This document shows, piece by piece, positions 13,416 through 21,894 of a stretch of DNA of 23,616 nt. The position numbers and the translations under genes are program-made. This stretch comes from UMGS1601 sp964617585 (GTDB lineage Bacteria > Bacillota > Clostridia > Oscillospirales > Ruminococcaceae). Within the stretch, counting starts at the first letter, position 1, and each line of letters starts with the position of its first letter. The notes beneath the pieces are model-generated. The model was not told where the DNA came from, ran no database searches, and saw only the letters and a program-made list of their open reading frames with translations. Location: positions 1 to 23,616 of the forward strand of contig CAZTXS010000024.1 of the NCBI GenBank assembly GCA_964617585.1. Reading direction: 5' to 3'.

Positions 13416-15209
13416 ATGTATCGTTCACACGTTTTAGTCTGCGGCGGAACAGGATGTACTTCTTCCGGAAGCGCTCAGATTATTGAAAAACTTGAAAGCG
13501 AAATCGCTAAAAACGGTCTGTCGGACGAGGTTCAGGTTGTAAAAACAGGCTGCTTCGGACTTTGCGCCTTGGGACCGATAATGATAATTTATCCCGAGGG
13601 AACGTTCTACTCAATGGTTCAGGAAGCGGATATTCCCGAAATCGTTTCAGAACACCTTTTAAAGGGAAGAATAGTTTCACGTCTTGTATATGACGAAACA
13701 GTTACCGACTCAGGAGTTAAATCGCTTAACGACACGGCATTCTATAAGAAACAGCACCGTGTTGCGCTCAGAAACTGCGGCGTTATCAACCCTGAAAATA
13801 TCGAGGAATACATCGGAACGGGCGGTTATGAAGCTTTAGGTAAGGTTCTTACCGAAATGACCCCTGAGGACGTTATTCAGACTATTCTGGATTCCGGTCT
13901 GAGAGGAAGAGGAGGCGGCGGCTTCCCGACAGGCATGAAGTGGAGGCTCGCAAGGAACATTGTTCCGGACGCAGATCAGAAATACGTTTGCTGTAATGCA
14001 GACGAGGGCGACCCGGGTGCGTTCATGGACCGTTCTGTTCTGGAGGGAGATCCCCACGTTGTTTTGGAAGCTATGGCTATCGCAGGTTATGCTATAGGAG
14101 CTTCACAGGGTTACATTTACGTTCGTGCGGAATATCCTATCGCCGTTAAGCGTCTTGAAATAGCTATCAATCAGGCAAGAGAATACGGACTGCTCGGAAA
14201 AGACATCTTTGGCACAGGCTTTGATTTTGACATCGGGTTAAGACTCGGAGCAGGAGCTTTCGTATGCGGTGAGGAAACGGCTCTTATGACTTCTATCGAG
14301 GGCAACAGAGGCGAGCCTCGTCCTCGTCCGCCGTTCCCTGCTGAAAAGGGACTGTTCGGCAAGCCGACAATTCTCAACAATGTTGAAACATACGCAAACG
14401 TACCTCAGATTATCGTAAACGGAGCTGACTGGTTCGCTTCAATGGGAACAGAAAAGTCAAAGGGTACTAAGGTATTCGCTCTCGGCGGTAAAATCAAGAA
14501 CACAGGACTTGTTGAAGTTCCTATGGGTACGAAGCTGAGAACTATTATTGAAGAAATCGGCGGCGGAATTCCTAACGGAAAGAAATTCAAGGCTGCTCAG
14601 ACGGGCGGACCTTCCGGCGGATGCATCCCTGCAGAACACTACGATATTGAAATCGACTATGATAACCTTATAGCTATAGGCTCAATGATGGGTTCGGGCG
14701 GACTTATCGTTATGGACGAGGACAACTGTATGGTTGATATAGCTAAATTCTTCTTAGCGTTTACGGTTGACGAATCCTGCGGAAAATGTACGCCTTGCCG
14801 TATCGGTACAAAGCGTTTGTACGAGCTTCTTGACAAGGTTACAAAGGGACAGGGAACTCTTGAGGACATTGACAAGATTGAAGAGCTTTGCTACTACATA
14901 AAGAACAATTCTCTCTGCGGCCTGGGACAGACTGCGCCGAACCCTGTGCTTTCAACCCTTCGTTATTTCAGGGACGAGTATATCGCTCACGTTGTTGACA
15001 AGACCTGTCCTGCGGGAGTATGTAAGGATCTTCTCAAATACGTTATTGACCCTGATAAATGTAAAGGCTGTACTCTTTGCGCAAGACAGTGTCCTGCCGG
15101 CGCAATAGAGGGAAGCGTTAAGAATCCACACGTTATCGATCAGAATAAATGTATTAAGTGCGGAGCTTGTATTGAAAAATGTAAGTTCGGTGCAATTTCA
15201 AAGAAGTAA
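13416..15209 (+). CDS. hydB: Bifurcating-type [FeFe] hydrogenase subunit HydB (NuoF-like, FMN and NAD binding)
   Basis: A 597-residue flavoprotein with AGGAGG upstream. Order: thioredoxin-like [2Fe-2S] domain (Cys9, Cys14, Cys46, Cys50); NuoF core with GRGGGGFPTGMKW (about 164-176) for NADH/FMN and CNADEGDPGAFMDRS (about 193-207); SLBB-like segment (about 350-430); [4Fe-4S] site Cys455/458/461/501 (ESCGKCTPCRIG and SLCGLG); C-terminal two-cluster ferredoxin domain, Cys549/552/555/559 and Cys579/582/585/589. In related enzymes HydB holds the FMN at which electrons from NADH and ferredoxin are combined or split. All expected cofactor motifs are intact and length is normal. A Cys531/Cys536 pair (TCPAGVC) just before the last domain is also present. 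Confidence 0.95.
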   Translation: MYRSHVLVCGGTGCTSSGSAQIIEKLESEIAKNGLSDEVQVVKTGCFGLCALGPIMIIYPEGTFYSMVQEADIPEIVSEHLLKGRIVSRLVYDETVTDSGVKSLNDTAFYKKQHRVALRNCGVINPENIEEYIGTGGYEALGKVLTEMTPEDVIQTILDSGLRGRGGGGFPTGMKWRLARNIVPDADQKYVCCNADEGDPGAFMDRSVLEGDPHVVLEAMAIAGYAIGASQGYIYVRAEYPIAVKRLEIAINQAREYGLLGKDIFGTGFDFDIGLRLGAGAFVCGEETALMTSIEGNRGEPRPRPPFPAEKGLFGKPTILNNVETYANVPQIIVNGADWFASMGTEKSKGTKVFALGGKIKNTGLVEVPMGTKLRTIIEEIGGGIPNGKKFKAAQTGGPSGGCIPAEHYDIEIDYDNLIAIGSMMGSGGLIVMDEDNCMVDIAKFFLAFTVDESCGKCTPCRIGTKRLYELLDKVTKGQGTLEDIDKIEELCYYIKNNSLCGLGQTAPNPVLSTLRYFRDEYIAHVVDKTCPAGVCKDLLKYVIDPDKCKGCTLCARQCPAGAIEGSVKNPHVIDQNKCIKCGACIEKCKFGAISKK

Positions 15210-15222
15210 GGAGGCGTTTTAG

Positions 15223-16989
15223 ATGGATATGATAAACATTAAAATAAACGGAGCAGACTATCAGGCTCCTAAAGGTTCGACAATCCTGGAAGCGGCTCGT
15301 CTTGCAAATGTAGAAATTCCTACGCTTTGTTTCTTAAAGGAAATCAATGAAATAGGAGCTTGCCGTATCTGTGTTGTTGAAGCTCAGGAAAAAAGAGGCG
15401 ACGGCTTAGGACCGAAGAAAATAGTTGCTTCATGCGTATATCCGATTTCAGAGGGAATGAATATTTTCACAAGCACCCCAAAGGTAATTGACTCAAGAAA
15501 GAAAACCCTGGAGCTTATCCTTTCAAACCATGACAGAAAATGTCTTTCATGCGTTAGAAGCGGAAACTGCGAGCTTCAAAAGCTTTCAAAGGATTACAAA
15601 ATTGAGGACGAGGGAATATATGACGGCGCTAAAACCGAAGCAATTGTCGATTATTCATCAGCTCATATGGTGAGAGATAACAGCAAATGTATTCTCTGCC
15701 GCCGCTGTGTAGCCGCTTGTGCCAAAACACAGGGAATCGGCGTAATCGGTGCTAATGAAAGAGGCTTTAAAACAAATATAAGCTGTGCATTTGAATGTGA
15801 TTTAGGAAGCACCTCGTGCGTATCCTGCGGACAATGTATTGCAGTTTGTCCGACGGGCGCATTATATGAAAAAGACAACACATCTGATGTATTTGAAGCT
15901 TTGGCTGACGATACAAAGACTGTTATCGTTCAGACAGCTCCTGCTGTAAGAGCAGCTCTGGGCGAAGCTTTCGGACTTCCAATCGGCACGGACGTTGAAG
16001 GAAAAATGGCGGCTGCGCTCCGCAAGCTGGGCTTTGATAAAGTGTTTGACACCGATTTTGGCGCTGACCTTACAATAATGGAGGAAGCAAACGAATTTGT
16101 AAGCAGAGTCCAAAACGGCGGAAAGCTTCCGCTTATTACTTCATGCTCACCGGGCTGGGTTAAATACTGCGAGCATTACTTCCCTGACATGATTGATAAT
16201 CTTTCAAGCTGTAAATCTCCTATGCAGATGTTCGGCGCTACGGTTAAGACATACTATGCTGAAAAAATGGGACTTGATCCTAAGGACATTGTTGTCGTTG
16301 CCGTTATGCCGTGTACGGCTAAAAAGTTCGAGATAGGACGTGACGACGAGGACGCAGCGGGCGTTCCCGACGTTGATATTTCAATCACTACAAGAGAGCT
16401 TGCAAGAATGATTGAAAGAGCCGGAATCAAGTTCTTAGAGCTTGACGATGAAGAGTTTGACGATCCTCTCGGAATTTCAACGGGCGCAGGAGTTATCTTC
16501 GGAGCAACCGGCGGAGTTATGGAAGCTGCGCTTCGTACCGCTGTTGAAACATTGACAGGCGAGGAGCTTCAAAACGTTGACTTCCATGAAGTTCGCGGAA
16601 CCGACGGAATCAAGGAAGCAAGCTATGACGTTGCAGGCATGAAGATAAACGTAGCAGTAGCTTCAGGTCTGGGCAACGCTAAAGAGGTGCTTAAAAAGGT
16701 TGAAAGCGGTGAAGCGGATTATCACTTTATTGAAATCATGGGATGTCCGGGCGGTTGCATAAACGGAGGCGGACAGCCTCAGCAGCCGGCTTCGGTAAGA
16801 AACACTGTTGATATTAAATCGTTGAGAGCGAGCGTTCTTTACAAAAATGACGCAGCCAAGGCGATAAGAAAATCTCATGAGAATCCTGCAATAAAGGAAG
16901 TCTACAACGAGTATTTCGGCAAACCCGGAAGCGAAAAGGCTCATCACATCCTGCACACCTCATATGTTAAGAGAGAGCTTTACAAATAA
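15223..16989 (+). CDS. hydA: [FeFe] hydrogenase catalytic subunit HydA
   Basis: A 588-residue group A-type hydrogenase; AAGGAGG lies eight bases before the ATG. N-terminal [2Fe-2S] ferredoxin-like domain (Cys36/47/50/71), His/Cys [4Fe-4S] site (His103, Cys107/110/116), two [4Fe-4S] clusters (Cys156/159/162/166 and 199/202/205/209), then the H-cluster domain with TSCSPGW (Cys308), MPCTAKKFE (Cys364) and MGCPGGCINGGGQP (Cys508, Cys512). A small-subunit-like C-terminus (GKPGSEKAHHILHTSY) closes the protein. It reduces protons, or oxidises H2, with electrons delivered through HydB/HydC. Oddity: the first motif has one Cys where CpI has two adjacent (TSCCP). It is the last gene, followed by a strong terminator. 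The maturases HydE, HydF and HydG are not in the window. Confidence 0.96.
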   Translation: MDMINIKINGADYQAPKGSTILEAARLANVEIPTLCFLKEINEIGACRICVVEAQEKRGDGLGPKKIVASCVYPISEGMNIFTSTPKVIDSRKKTLELILSNHDRKCLSCVRSGNCELQKLSKDYKIEDEGIYDGAKTEAIVDYSSAHMVRDNSKCILCRRCVAACAKTQGIGVIGANERGFKTNISCAFECDLGSTSCVSCGQCIAVCPTGALYEKDNTSDVFEALADDTKTVIVQTAPAVRAALGEAFGLPIGTDVEGKMAAALRKLGFDKVFDTDFGADLTIMEEANEFVSRVQNGGKLPLITSCSPGWVKYCEHYFPDMIDNLSSCKSPMQMFGATVKTYYAEKMGLDPKDIVVVAVMPCTAKKFEIGRDDEDAAGVPDVDISITTRELARMIERAGIKFLELDDEEFDDPLGISTGAGVIFGATGGVMEAALRTAVETLTGEELQNVDFHEVRGTDGIKEASYDVAGMKINVAVASGLGNAKEVLKKVESGEADYHFIEIMGCPGGCINGGGQPQQPASVRNTVDIKSLRASVLYKNDAAKAIRKSHENPAIKEVYNEYFGKPGSEKAHHILHTSYVKRELYK

Positions 16990-17004
16990 TCTTTAAGCTG
17001 ATAA

Positions 17005-17040
17005 AACAAAAGGCATACGGGTTTTCGTATGCCTTTTGTT
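17005..17040. terminator. Terminator of the hydrogenase operon
   Basis: A perfect 15-pair stem (AACAAAAGGCATACG / CGTATGCCTTTTGTT) with a six-base loop, 16 bases after the hydA stop. The T-rich right arm acts for rightward transcription and the A-rich left arm could serve leftward. Confidence 0.92.
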
Positions 17041-17062
17041 GTTTAGGTTTCATTTTAAACTA

Positions 17063-17096
17063 AAAACGGCGGTATAATCAAATATACTGCCGTTTT
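17063..17096 (-). terminator. Terminator of the GGDEF protein gene
   Basis: Read on the minus strand, AAAACGGCAGTATA and TATACCGCCGTTTT pair with a single imperfect position and a six-base loop, ending in a T-rich run (GTTTTTAGTTT). It starts about 12 bases after the stop codon at 17108. Confidence 0.85.
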
Positions 17097-17107
17097 GCAT
17101 TTGTATT

Positions 17108-18997
17108 TTATCTTATATTCCTTAATCCCTTATAATCAGCCTTGTTTTTATACATATTTTTGTCGGCTTCCCTGAGCGTTTCATTAAAGCTGAAACCGTC
17201 GTGATATCGCTTCACTGCATACCCCAAGCTTGCGTGAACCTCATAAGGCTTATCTGAAACGCTGTTGTACCGGGCTAAATAATCGTTTACGTTTGAAACA
17301 ATTTCATCAGCTTCCCGGTTTGTATAATCCCCCACTCCGAGAATTATAAATTCATCGCCTCCGATTCTCGCACAAACCTCATTCTTTATGCAAGCTACAC
17401 GCAGAGCGTTAGCTATAGTTTTAAGGGCGTTATTACCCTCAAAATGACCGTAGGTGTCGTTTGTAAGCTTTAAGTCGTCCATATCAACCGAAATAACAAG
17501 CATACTCTTCTTAGTAGCTTTCAGTTCTTTAATAAGCTCATTGCAGTAAGTGTTATAACCATGAGTATTGTTTATACCCGTCAGCGAATCGGTCATTGAA
17601 TCTTCCCTCAGCATATTGTTAAGCGTCTGCATACAATTTGAAGTCCTCATAAACTCCAGTGAAACGGACAAGGATTTTGTCCAGTTCCAATACACCTCGT
17701 CGCATGATTCGTATGAGTTCTCATAATTGAAAACCGTATAACCGAACGTTCGATCGTTAAAATGTATAGGAAAGAAATAATAAGCCCCCGGGTATTCTTT
17801 TTCAGCCCACAAATCGGGATACATGAATTTTGTTTTAAAGGGGATTCTCTGACTTGCATCTCTTAAAACAGGGGTCATCCTTTCAGTAAATCCATATGTT
17901 TTATAATCCTTATCGCTTGATAAGCTGTCCCAGTCGTCACACATACACAAATCCACCTTTGTGCAGTTGCGTATTATATATGTAAGTGAAATCAGGCAGT
18001 TGCAGAATTCATCAAACGACTTGCAAGCCGTCAGCTTTTCGAGCATATTGCTAGTTCTGTAATATTCCTTATGAGTCTGTATATCTCGGATATGCTTTTT
18101 CTGATTATCCATATTCCGCTGATTATCTTCTTTACAGCCGCAGCTTTCCCCGAAAATAAAATAACCGCCTGTCTGATATGCCTTTGTACATTCCTTGTCG
18201 GTTAAAATTTTATAAAGCATACAAACAGCTTCTGCTCCTGCGTCAATATCCGGAGTCTGATAAGTCGTAATGGTAGGTTTGTTGTCCCTGGATTCATTAA
18301 TTCCGTCATAACCTACTATCGCTATGTCGTCAGAAACCCGTATGCCCAGGTCGGTCAGCTTATTGCAGAGATGTATAGCCATCCAGTCGTTTTGACAGGC
18401 AATAGCGTCGGGACGTTCAATATTACCCTCATAAATATCCGTCGCCAGCTTAACCGCTGCGTCATACCAAAAGTCGCCTTCAATTATATAGCTGTCGTCA
18501 TAGTGTAAACCATGCGAGTTCATAGCTTCATAATAACCTTCAAGCCTTATCTGAGTTTGATAAAAATCAGGAGTTCCCGTAAGGCAATATATTTTCTTGT
18601 AGTTATGCTTTTCAATTAAGTGCGAAACAAGATTTGAAAAGCCCTGCTTATCGTCTACCATTGTATACGGAAAATGAGGATTTTTAAAATCCACGCAAAC
18701 AACCGGCTTGCCGAATTTCAACAGCATATCAGTGACAATATCCTGAAGCTCCACCGATAAAAAAGTAGTTTGAGGAAAAATAAAACCATCAATAAGGTCA
18801 GGATTTATCAGTGAAAAAATATTCTTTTCACCTGTTTCAAATTCCTTTAATTCAACATATTCATCAATCATTGAAAAAACCGCAACATTATAATCAAGCA
18901 CATACGCCTGACGGAGTATACCCTCCAAAACCGATTTCTGAAACTTGTTTTCAATGCCTCTTGTTACAACTCCTATACATTTCCTGCGTTTTTTCAA
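17108..18997 (-). CDS. LacI-type sugar-binding domain fused to GGDEF diguanylate cyclase
   Basis: A 629-residue protein without signal peptide, TM helix or DNA-binding helix-turn-helix, so it should be cytoplasmic. The start is a TTG at 18997: AAGGGGGG lies eight bases before it and no Met occurs for the next 40 codons. Residues 1-290 are a periplasmic-binding-protein-like (LacI/GalR effector) domain: IGVVTRGIENKFQKSVLEGI, DGFIFPQ, PVVCVDF, YTMVDDKQGF, IYCLTGTPDF, RLEGYYEAM, PDAIACQNDWMAIHL and IAIVGYDGI. Residues about 310-450 look GAF-like. Residues about 465-625 are GGDEF: DSLTGINNTHGY, ISVDMDDLKLTNDTYGHFEG and the intact GGDEF motif at 546-550. The inhibitory RxxD site is absent (IKNE at that place). 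It could make c-di-GMP in response to a sugar. It lies downstream of the cellobiose genes, same direction, with its own upstream AT-rich region. Confidence 0.9.
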   Translation of the reverse strand: MKKRRKCIGVVTRGIENKFQKSVLEGILRQAYVLDYNVAVFSMIDEYVELKEFETGEKNIFSLINPDLIDGFIFPQTTFLSVELQDIVTDMLLKFGKPVVCVDFKNPHFPYTMVDDKQGFSNLVSHLIEKHNYKKIYCLTGTPDFYQTQIRLEGYYEAMNSHGLHYDDSYIIEGDFWYDAAVKLATDIYEGNIERPDAIACQNDWMAIHLCNKLTDLGIRVSDDIAIVGYDGINESRDNKPTITTYQTPDIDAGAEAVCMLYKILTDKECTKAYQTGGYFIFGESCGCKEDNQRNMDNQKKHIRDIQTHKEYYRTSNMLEKLTACKSFDEFCNCLISLTYIIRNCTKVDLCMCDDWDSLSSDKDYKTYGFTERMTPVLRDASQRIPFKTKFMYPDLWAEKEYPGAYYFFPIHFNDRTFGYTVFNYENSYESCDEVYWNWTKSLSVSLEFMRTSNCMQTLNNMLREDSMTDSLTGINNTHGYNTYCNELIKELKATKKSMLVISVDMDDLKLTNDTYGHFEGNNALKTIANALRVACIKNEVCARIGGDEFIILGVGDYTNREADEIVSNVNDYLARYNSVSDKPYEVHASLGYAVKRYHDGFSFNETLREADKNMYKNKADYKGLRNIR

Positions 18998-19102
18998 TAT
19001 TAATACCCCCCTTCTGTTAATCTTATATTGCCGCCTTATAACTATGATGAAAAAGTTATATTATTATATTATATAATAATATATTATATTTGTTAAACAA
19101 AA
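18998..19102. promoter_or_regulatory. AT-rich leader and likely promoter region of the GGDEF protein gene
   Basis: Almost pure A/T between 19057 and 19112 with overlapping TATAAT-like hexamers and short palindromes, so no single promoter can be picked. The ribosome site AAGGGGGG at about 19006-19013 fixes the TTG start. Confidence 0.4.
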
Positions 19103-19243
19103 TTATATATTATACATAGTTTTTTTAAACTTCAGAAATTCTTCATAAGTTCCGCTGCGGTCGATTATCCCATCGGGAGTTATTTCTATTATTCTGTTGT
19201 CAACCGTCTGCATAATTTCGTGGTCATAGGAAGTGAAAATAAC
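19103..19243 (-). pseudogene. 3' remnant of an ABC-F family ATPase gene
   Basis: On the minus strand about 46 codons read VIFTSYDHEIMQTVDNRIIE, continue through ITPDGIIDRSGTYEEFLK, and end in a TAA stop. This is the H-loop and C-terminal end of the second ATPase domain of ABC-F proteins (compare FTSHDHEF, TVANRIIEI and GTYDEYL from memory). Everything upstream, at least 450 codons in a complete gene, is missing. The remnant begins exactly where the right end of repeat copy C stops, with an in-frame TAA inside the repeat. ABC-F proteins act at the ribosome; this one cannot be functional. Confidence 0.85.
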
Positions 19244-19380
19244 TTAGGCAATATGTCCCCCGCCTCTATAAGCGGCGGGTTCCATTACCCGTTCAGTAGC
19301 CGGGATACTATCCCCTACTGAACGGTTGGTCGGCAATGACGACCCTTGCCGCATTGAACGATGGGCAAGCCCTTATTGAA
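19239..19380 (-). repeat. Hairpin-rich dispersed repeat, full copy C (inverted)
   Basis: A 142-bp copy in the opposite orientation to A, B and D. Read on the minus strand it begins TTCAATAAGGGCTTGCCC and ends TTGCCTAAGTTAT. All four stems of copy A are kept. In the long arm (19289-19325) copy A's CAGCAG/CTGCTG is CAGTAG/CTACTG, a paired substitution. It separates the cellobiose phosphorylase gene from the ABC-F remnant. Confidence 0.9.
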
Positions 19381-19423
19381 CAACATCCTTAAAAAGCGTC
19401 TGCCTGATAATTTTTCTATCTGG

Positions 19424-21892
19424 CTATTTCCTCTTGATTTTATCAAAAAAGCTTTTCTTCCCCATAACGACTTCTACGGTATGTTCGGTTTCGCTTTCAA
19501 ACAGCGGAAGAATGTTGCCGTCAATATGCTTTCCGTCAACGGTAATGCTCTTAACTCCCTTTGAAACGTGATCGGGGTTTTTAAAGGTTATGTTATATCT
19601 TATCCCTCTGAACTCTCTTGAAAGCTCATAGCCGTCCCATTCCTTCGGAATTGACGGATCAAGCTTCAAGCCTGAATAGTCGGGAATGATTCCTAAAATA
19701 TACTGCGAAATCGCAACAAAGTTCCATGCCGCCGTTCCGGTAAGCCAACTGTTTTTAGCTTCCCCGTGCCGCTTTGCGTCCTTTCCTGCAATCATCTGAG
19801 CGTAAACATAAGGCTCGGTTCTATGTATGTCTGAAATATCCTCCAGATAAGCGGGAGCTATCTTTGAATAATACTCAAACGCCTGATTTCCCCGTCCTAA
19901 GAAAGCTTCGGCGCAGATTATCCACGCATTGTTGTGACAGAAGATTCCGGCATTTTCCTTATATCCGGCAGGATAGGTAGATATTTCTCCGTATTCGATA
20001 TAATACTTTGTAAAGGCAGGATTGTTTAAAACAAGACCGTATTTTGTATCGAGATATTTTTTGACGCTGTCCATAGTCTTAATGTCAAGACCCTCGTCCT
20101 TACCAATTTCGCTCATTACGCAAAATCCCTGAGGCTCGATAAATATTTTTCCCTCATCACATTCTTTGGAGCCGACTTTATTTCCGCAGTCGTCATAAGC
20201 TCTTAAAAACCACTCGCCGTCGAAGCCGTGTTTAAGAATATTTTCTTTCATCTCGTCAATAGCTTTTTGCGCCTTGTCAACTTCAGCGTCAAGCCCTTTG
20301 TATTCGCAAAGCTTTACATATTCAGGACCTATAAATGTGAACATTCCCGCTACCATTACAGATTCAGCAACCTTGCCGTCTTTAGAGGTTGAAGTCTGAA
20401 AGCTTTCGCCCGGCGTATCTGAAAAGCAGTTAAGGTTAAGGCAGTCGTTCCAGTCGGCTCTGCCGATGAGAGGAAGCCCGTGAGGTCCGACATTGTTTAC
20501 AACATGATAGAACGACTGGTGAAGGTGATGCATCATTCTCTCCGACTTGGACTCATCATTATCATAAGGAACCATCTCGTCTAAAATTGAATAATCCCCT
20601 GTTTCTTTAATATACTGAGCGGTTGAAAGTATCATCCACAGCGGATCGTCTGAAAAATCTCCGCCTAATTCATTGTTGCCCTTTTTGGTAAGAGGCTGAT
20701 ACTGGTGATAGCAGCCTCCGTCCTCAAGCTGAGTAGCTGCTAAATCCAGAATTCTCTCCCTTGCTCTTTCGGGAATCTGATGAACGAAGCCAAGCAAATC
20801 CTGATTTGAGTCCCTGAATCCCATTCCTCTGCCGATACCGCTTTCAAAATAAGAAGCCGAACGGCTAAGATTAAACGTAACCATGCACTGATACTGATTC
20901 CAGATGTTGACCATTCTGTTAAGCTTATCGTCGTCTGTTTTTACAGTGTATTTTGAAAGGAGCTTATCCCAGTTTTCCTTAAGCTTTGCTAAAGCTTTAT
21001 CTGCCTTTTCACTTGTGTTCATAGCCCTAATCATTTCATAGGCTTTGGTCTTGTTTATAGAACCGTTCTCGTTCCATTTGTCGTTATCAGCATTCTCTGC
21101 ATATCCGAGAGTAAACACCAGATTCCTTTTTTCACCCGGCTCCAATGTGATTTCAATACAGTGAGAAGCAACAGGCGACCAGCCGTACGCAACCGAGTTA
21201 TTAGGCTTTCCCGACATAACGGTCTGAGGGTTTCCGAAGCCGTTATAAAGCCCCATAAAGCTTTCTCTGTCAGTGTCGAAGCCGTCTATTGGGCAGTTTA
21301 CGGTGTAAAAAGCAAAGTGATCCCTGCGTTCCTTATATTCGGTAATATGATAAATCGTCGAATCCTCAATCTGCACCTCGCCCGTGTTAAAGTTCCTCTG
21401 AAAGTTCTCGCCGTCGTCCTGAGCGTTCCACAAGCACCATTCAACAAATGAAAACAGCTTAAAGGTTTTAGGCTTGCATGAAGTATTTTCAAGACAAACC
21501 TTTTGAACCTCGCCACTGAAATTAAGCGGAACAAAAAAAGTTATCTCGGCTTTAATGCCGTTTTTCTCGCCCGTAATAACAGTATAGCCCATTCCGTGAC
21601 GGCAGCTATAGCTGTCAAGCTCGGTTTTCACAGGCGACCAGCCGGGCGACCATACGCACTCGCCGTCGTTGATATAAAAATATTTTCCTCCCATATCAAT
21701 GGGAATGTTATTATAACGGTATCTTGTTATTCTTCTAAGCCTTGCGTCTTTAAAAAAGCTGTAACCTCCGGCGGTATTTGAAATAAGCGAAAAAAACTCC
21801 TGTGAACCCAAATAATTTATCCAAGGATAAGGCGTTTTCGGATTGTTTATCACATATTCTTTCTTTTCATCGTCAAAAAAACCGTATTTCAT
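19424..21892 (-). CDS. cbp: Cellobiose phosphorylase (GH94)
   Basis: An 822-residue cytoplasmic enzyme converting cellobiose plus phosphate to alpha-glucose-1-phosphate and glucose, saving ATP. From memory it matches Ruminococcus cellobiose phosphorylases almost end to end: MKYGFFDD at the start, NTAGGYSFFKDARLRRITRY, YFYINDG, GRGMGFRDSNQDLLGFVHQI (about 354-373), YHQYQPLTKKGNN, GRADWNDCLNLN with the general acid Asp (about 483), and ENAGIFCHNNAWI and KNSWLTGTAAWN with phosphate-site residues. The C-terminal VVMGKKSFFDKIKRK is a few residues longer than I remember. The ATG at 21892 follows GAGGAG and starts two bases after the epimerase stop, so the two form an operon. Cellodextrin or chitobiose phosphorylase are alternatives but fit less well. 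No dedicated sugar transporter is adjacent. Confidence 0.95.
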   Translation of the reverse strand: MKYGFFDDEKKEYVINNPKTPYPWINYLGSQEFFSLISNTAGGYSFFKDARLRRITRYRYNNIPIDMGGKYFYINDGECVWSPGWSPVKTELDSYSCRHGMGYTVITGEKNGIKAEITFFVPLNFSGEVQKVCLENTSCKPKTFKLFSFVEWCLWNAQDDGENFQRNFNTGEVQIEDSTIYHITEYKERRDHFAFYTVNCPIDGFDTDRESFMGLYNGFGNPQTVMSGKPNNSVAYGWSPVASHCIEITLEPGEKRNLVFTLGYAENADNDKWNENGSINKTKAYEMIRAMNTSEKADKALAKLKENWDKLLSKYTVKTDDDKLNRMVNIWNQYQCMVTFNLSRSASYFESGIGRGMGFRDSNQDLLGFVHQIPERARERILDLAATQLEDGGCYHQYQPLTKKGNNELGGDFSDDPLWMILSTAQYIKETGDYSILDEMVPYDNDESKSERMMHHLHQSFYHVVNNVGPHGLPLIGRADWNDCLNLNCFSDTPGESFQTSTSKDGKVAESVMVAGMFTFIGPEYVKLCEYKGLDAEVDKAQKAIDEMKENILKHGFDGEWFLRAYDDCGNKVGSKECDEGKIFIEPQGFCVMSEIGKDEGLDIKTMDSVKKYLDTKYGLVLNNPAFTKYYIEYGEISTYPAGYKENAGIFCHNNAWIICAEAFLGRGNQAFEYYSKIAPAYLEDISDIHRTEPYVYAQMIAGKDAKRHGEAKNSWLTGTAAWNFVAISQYILGIIPDYSGLKLDPSIPKEWDGYELSREFRGIRYNITFKNPDHVSKGVKSITVDGKHIDGNILPLFESETEHTVEVVMGKKSFFDKIKRK

Positions 21893-21894
21893 AT

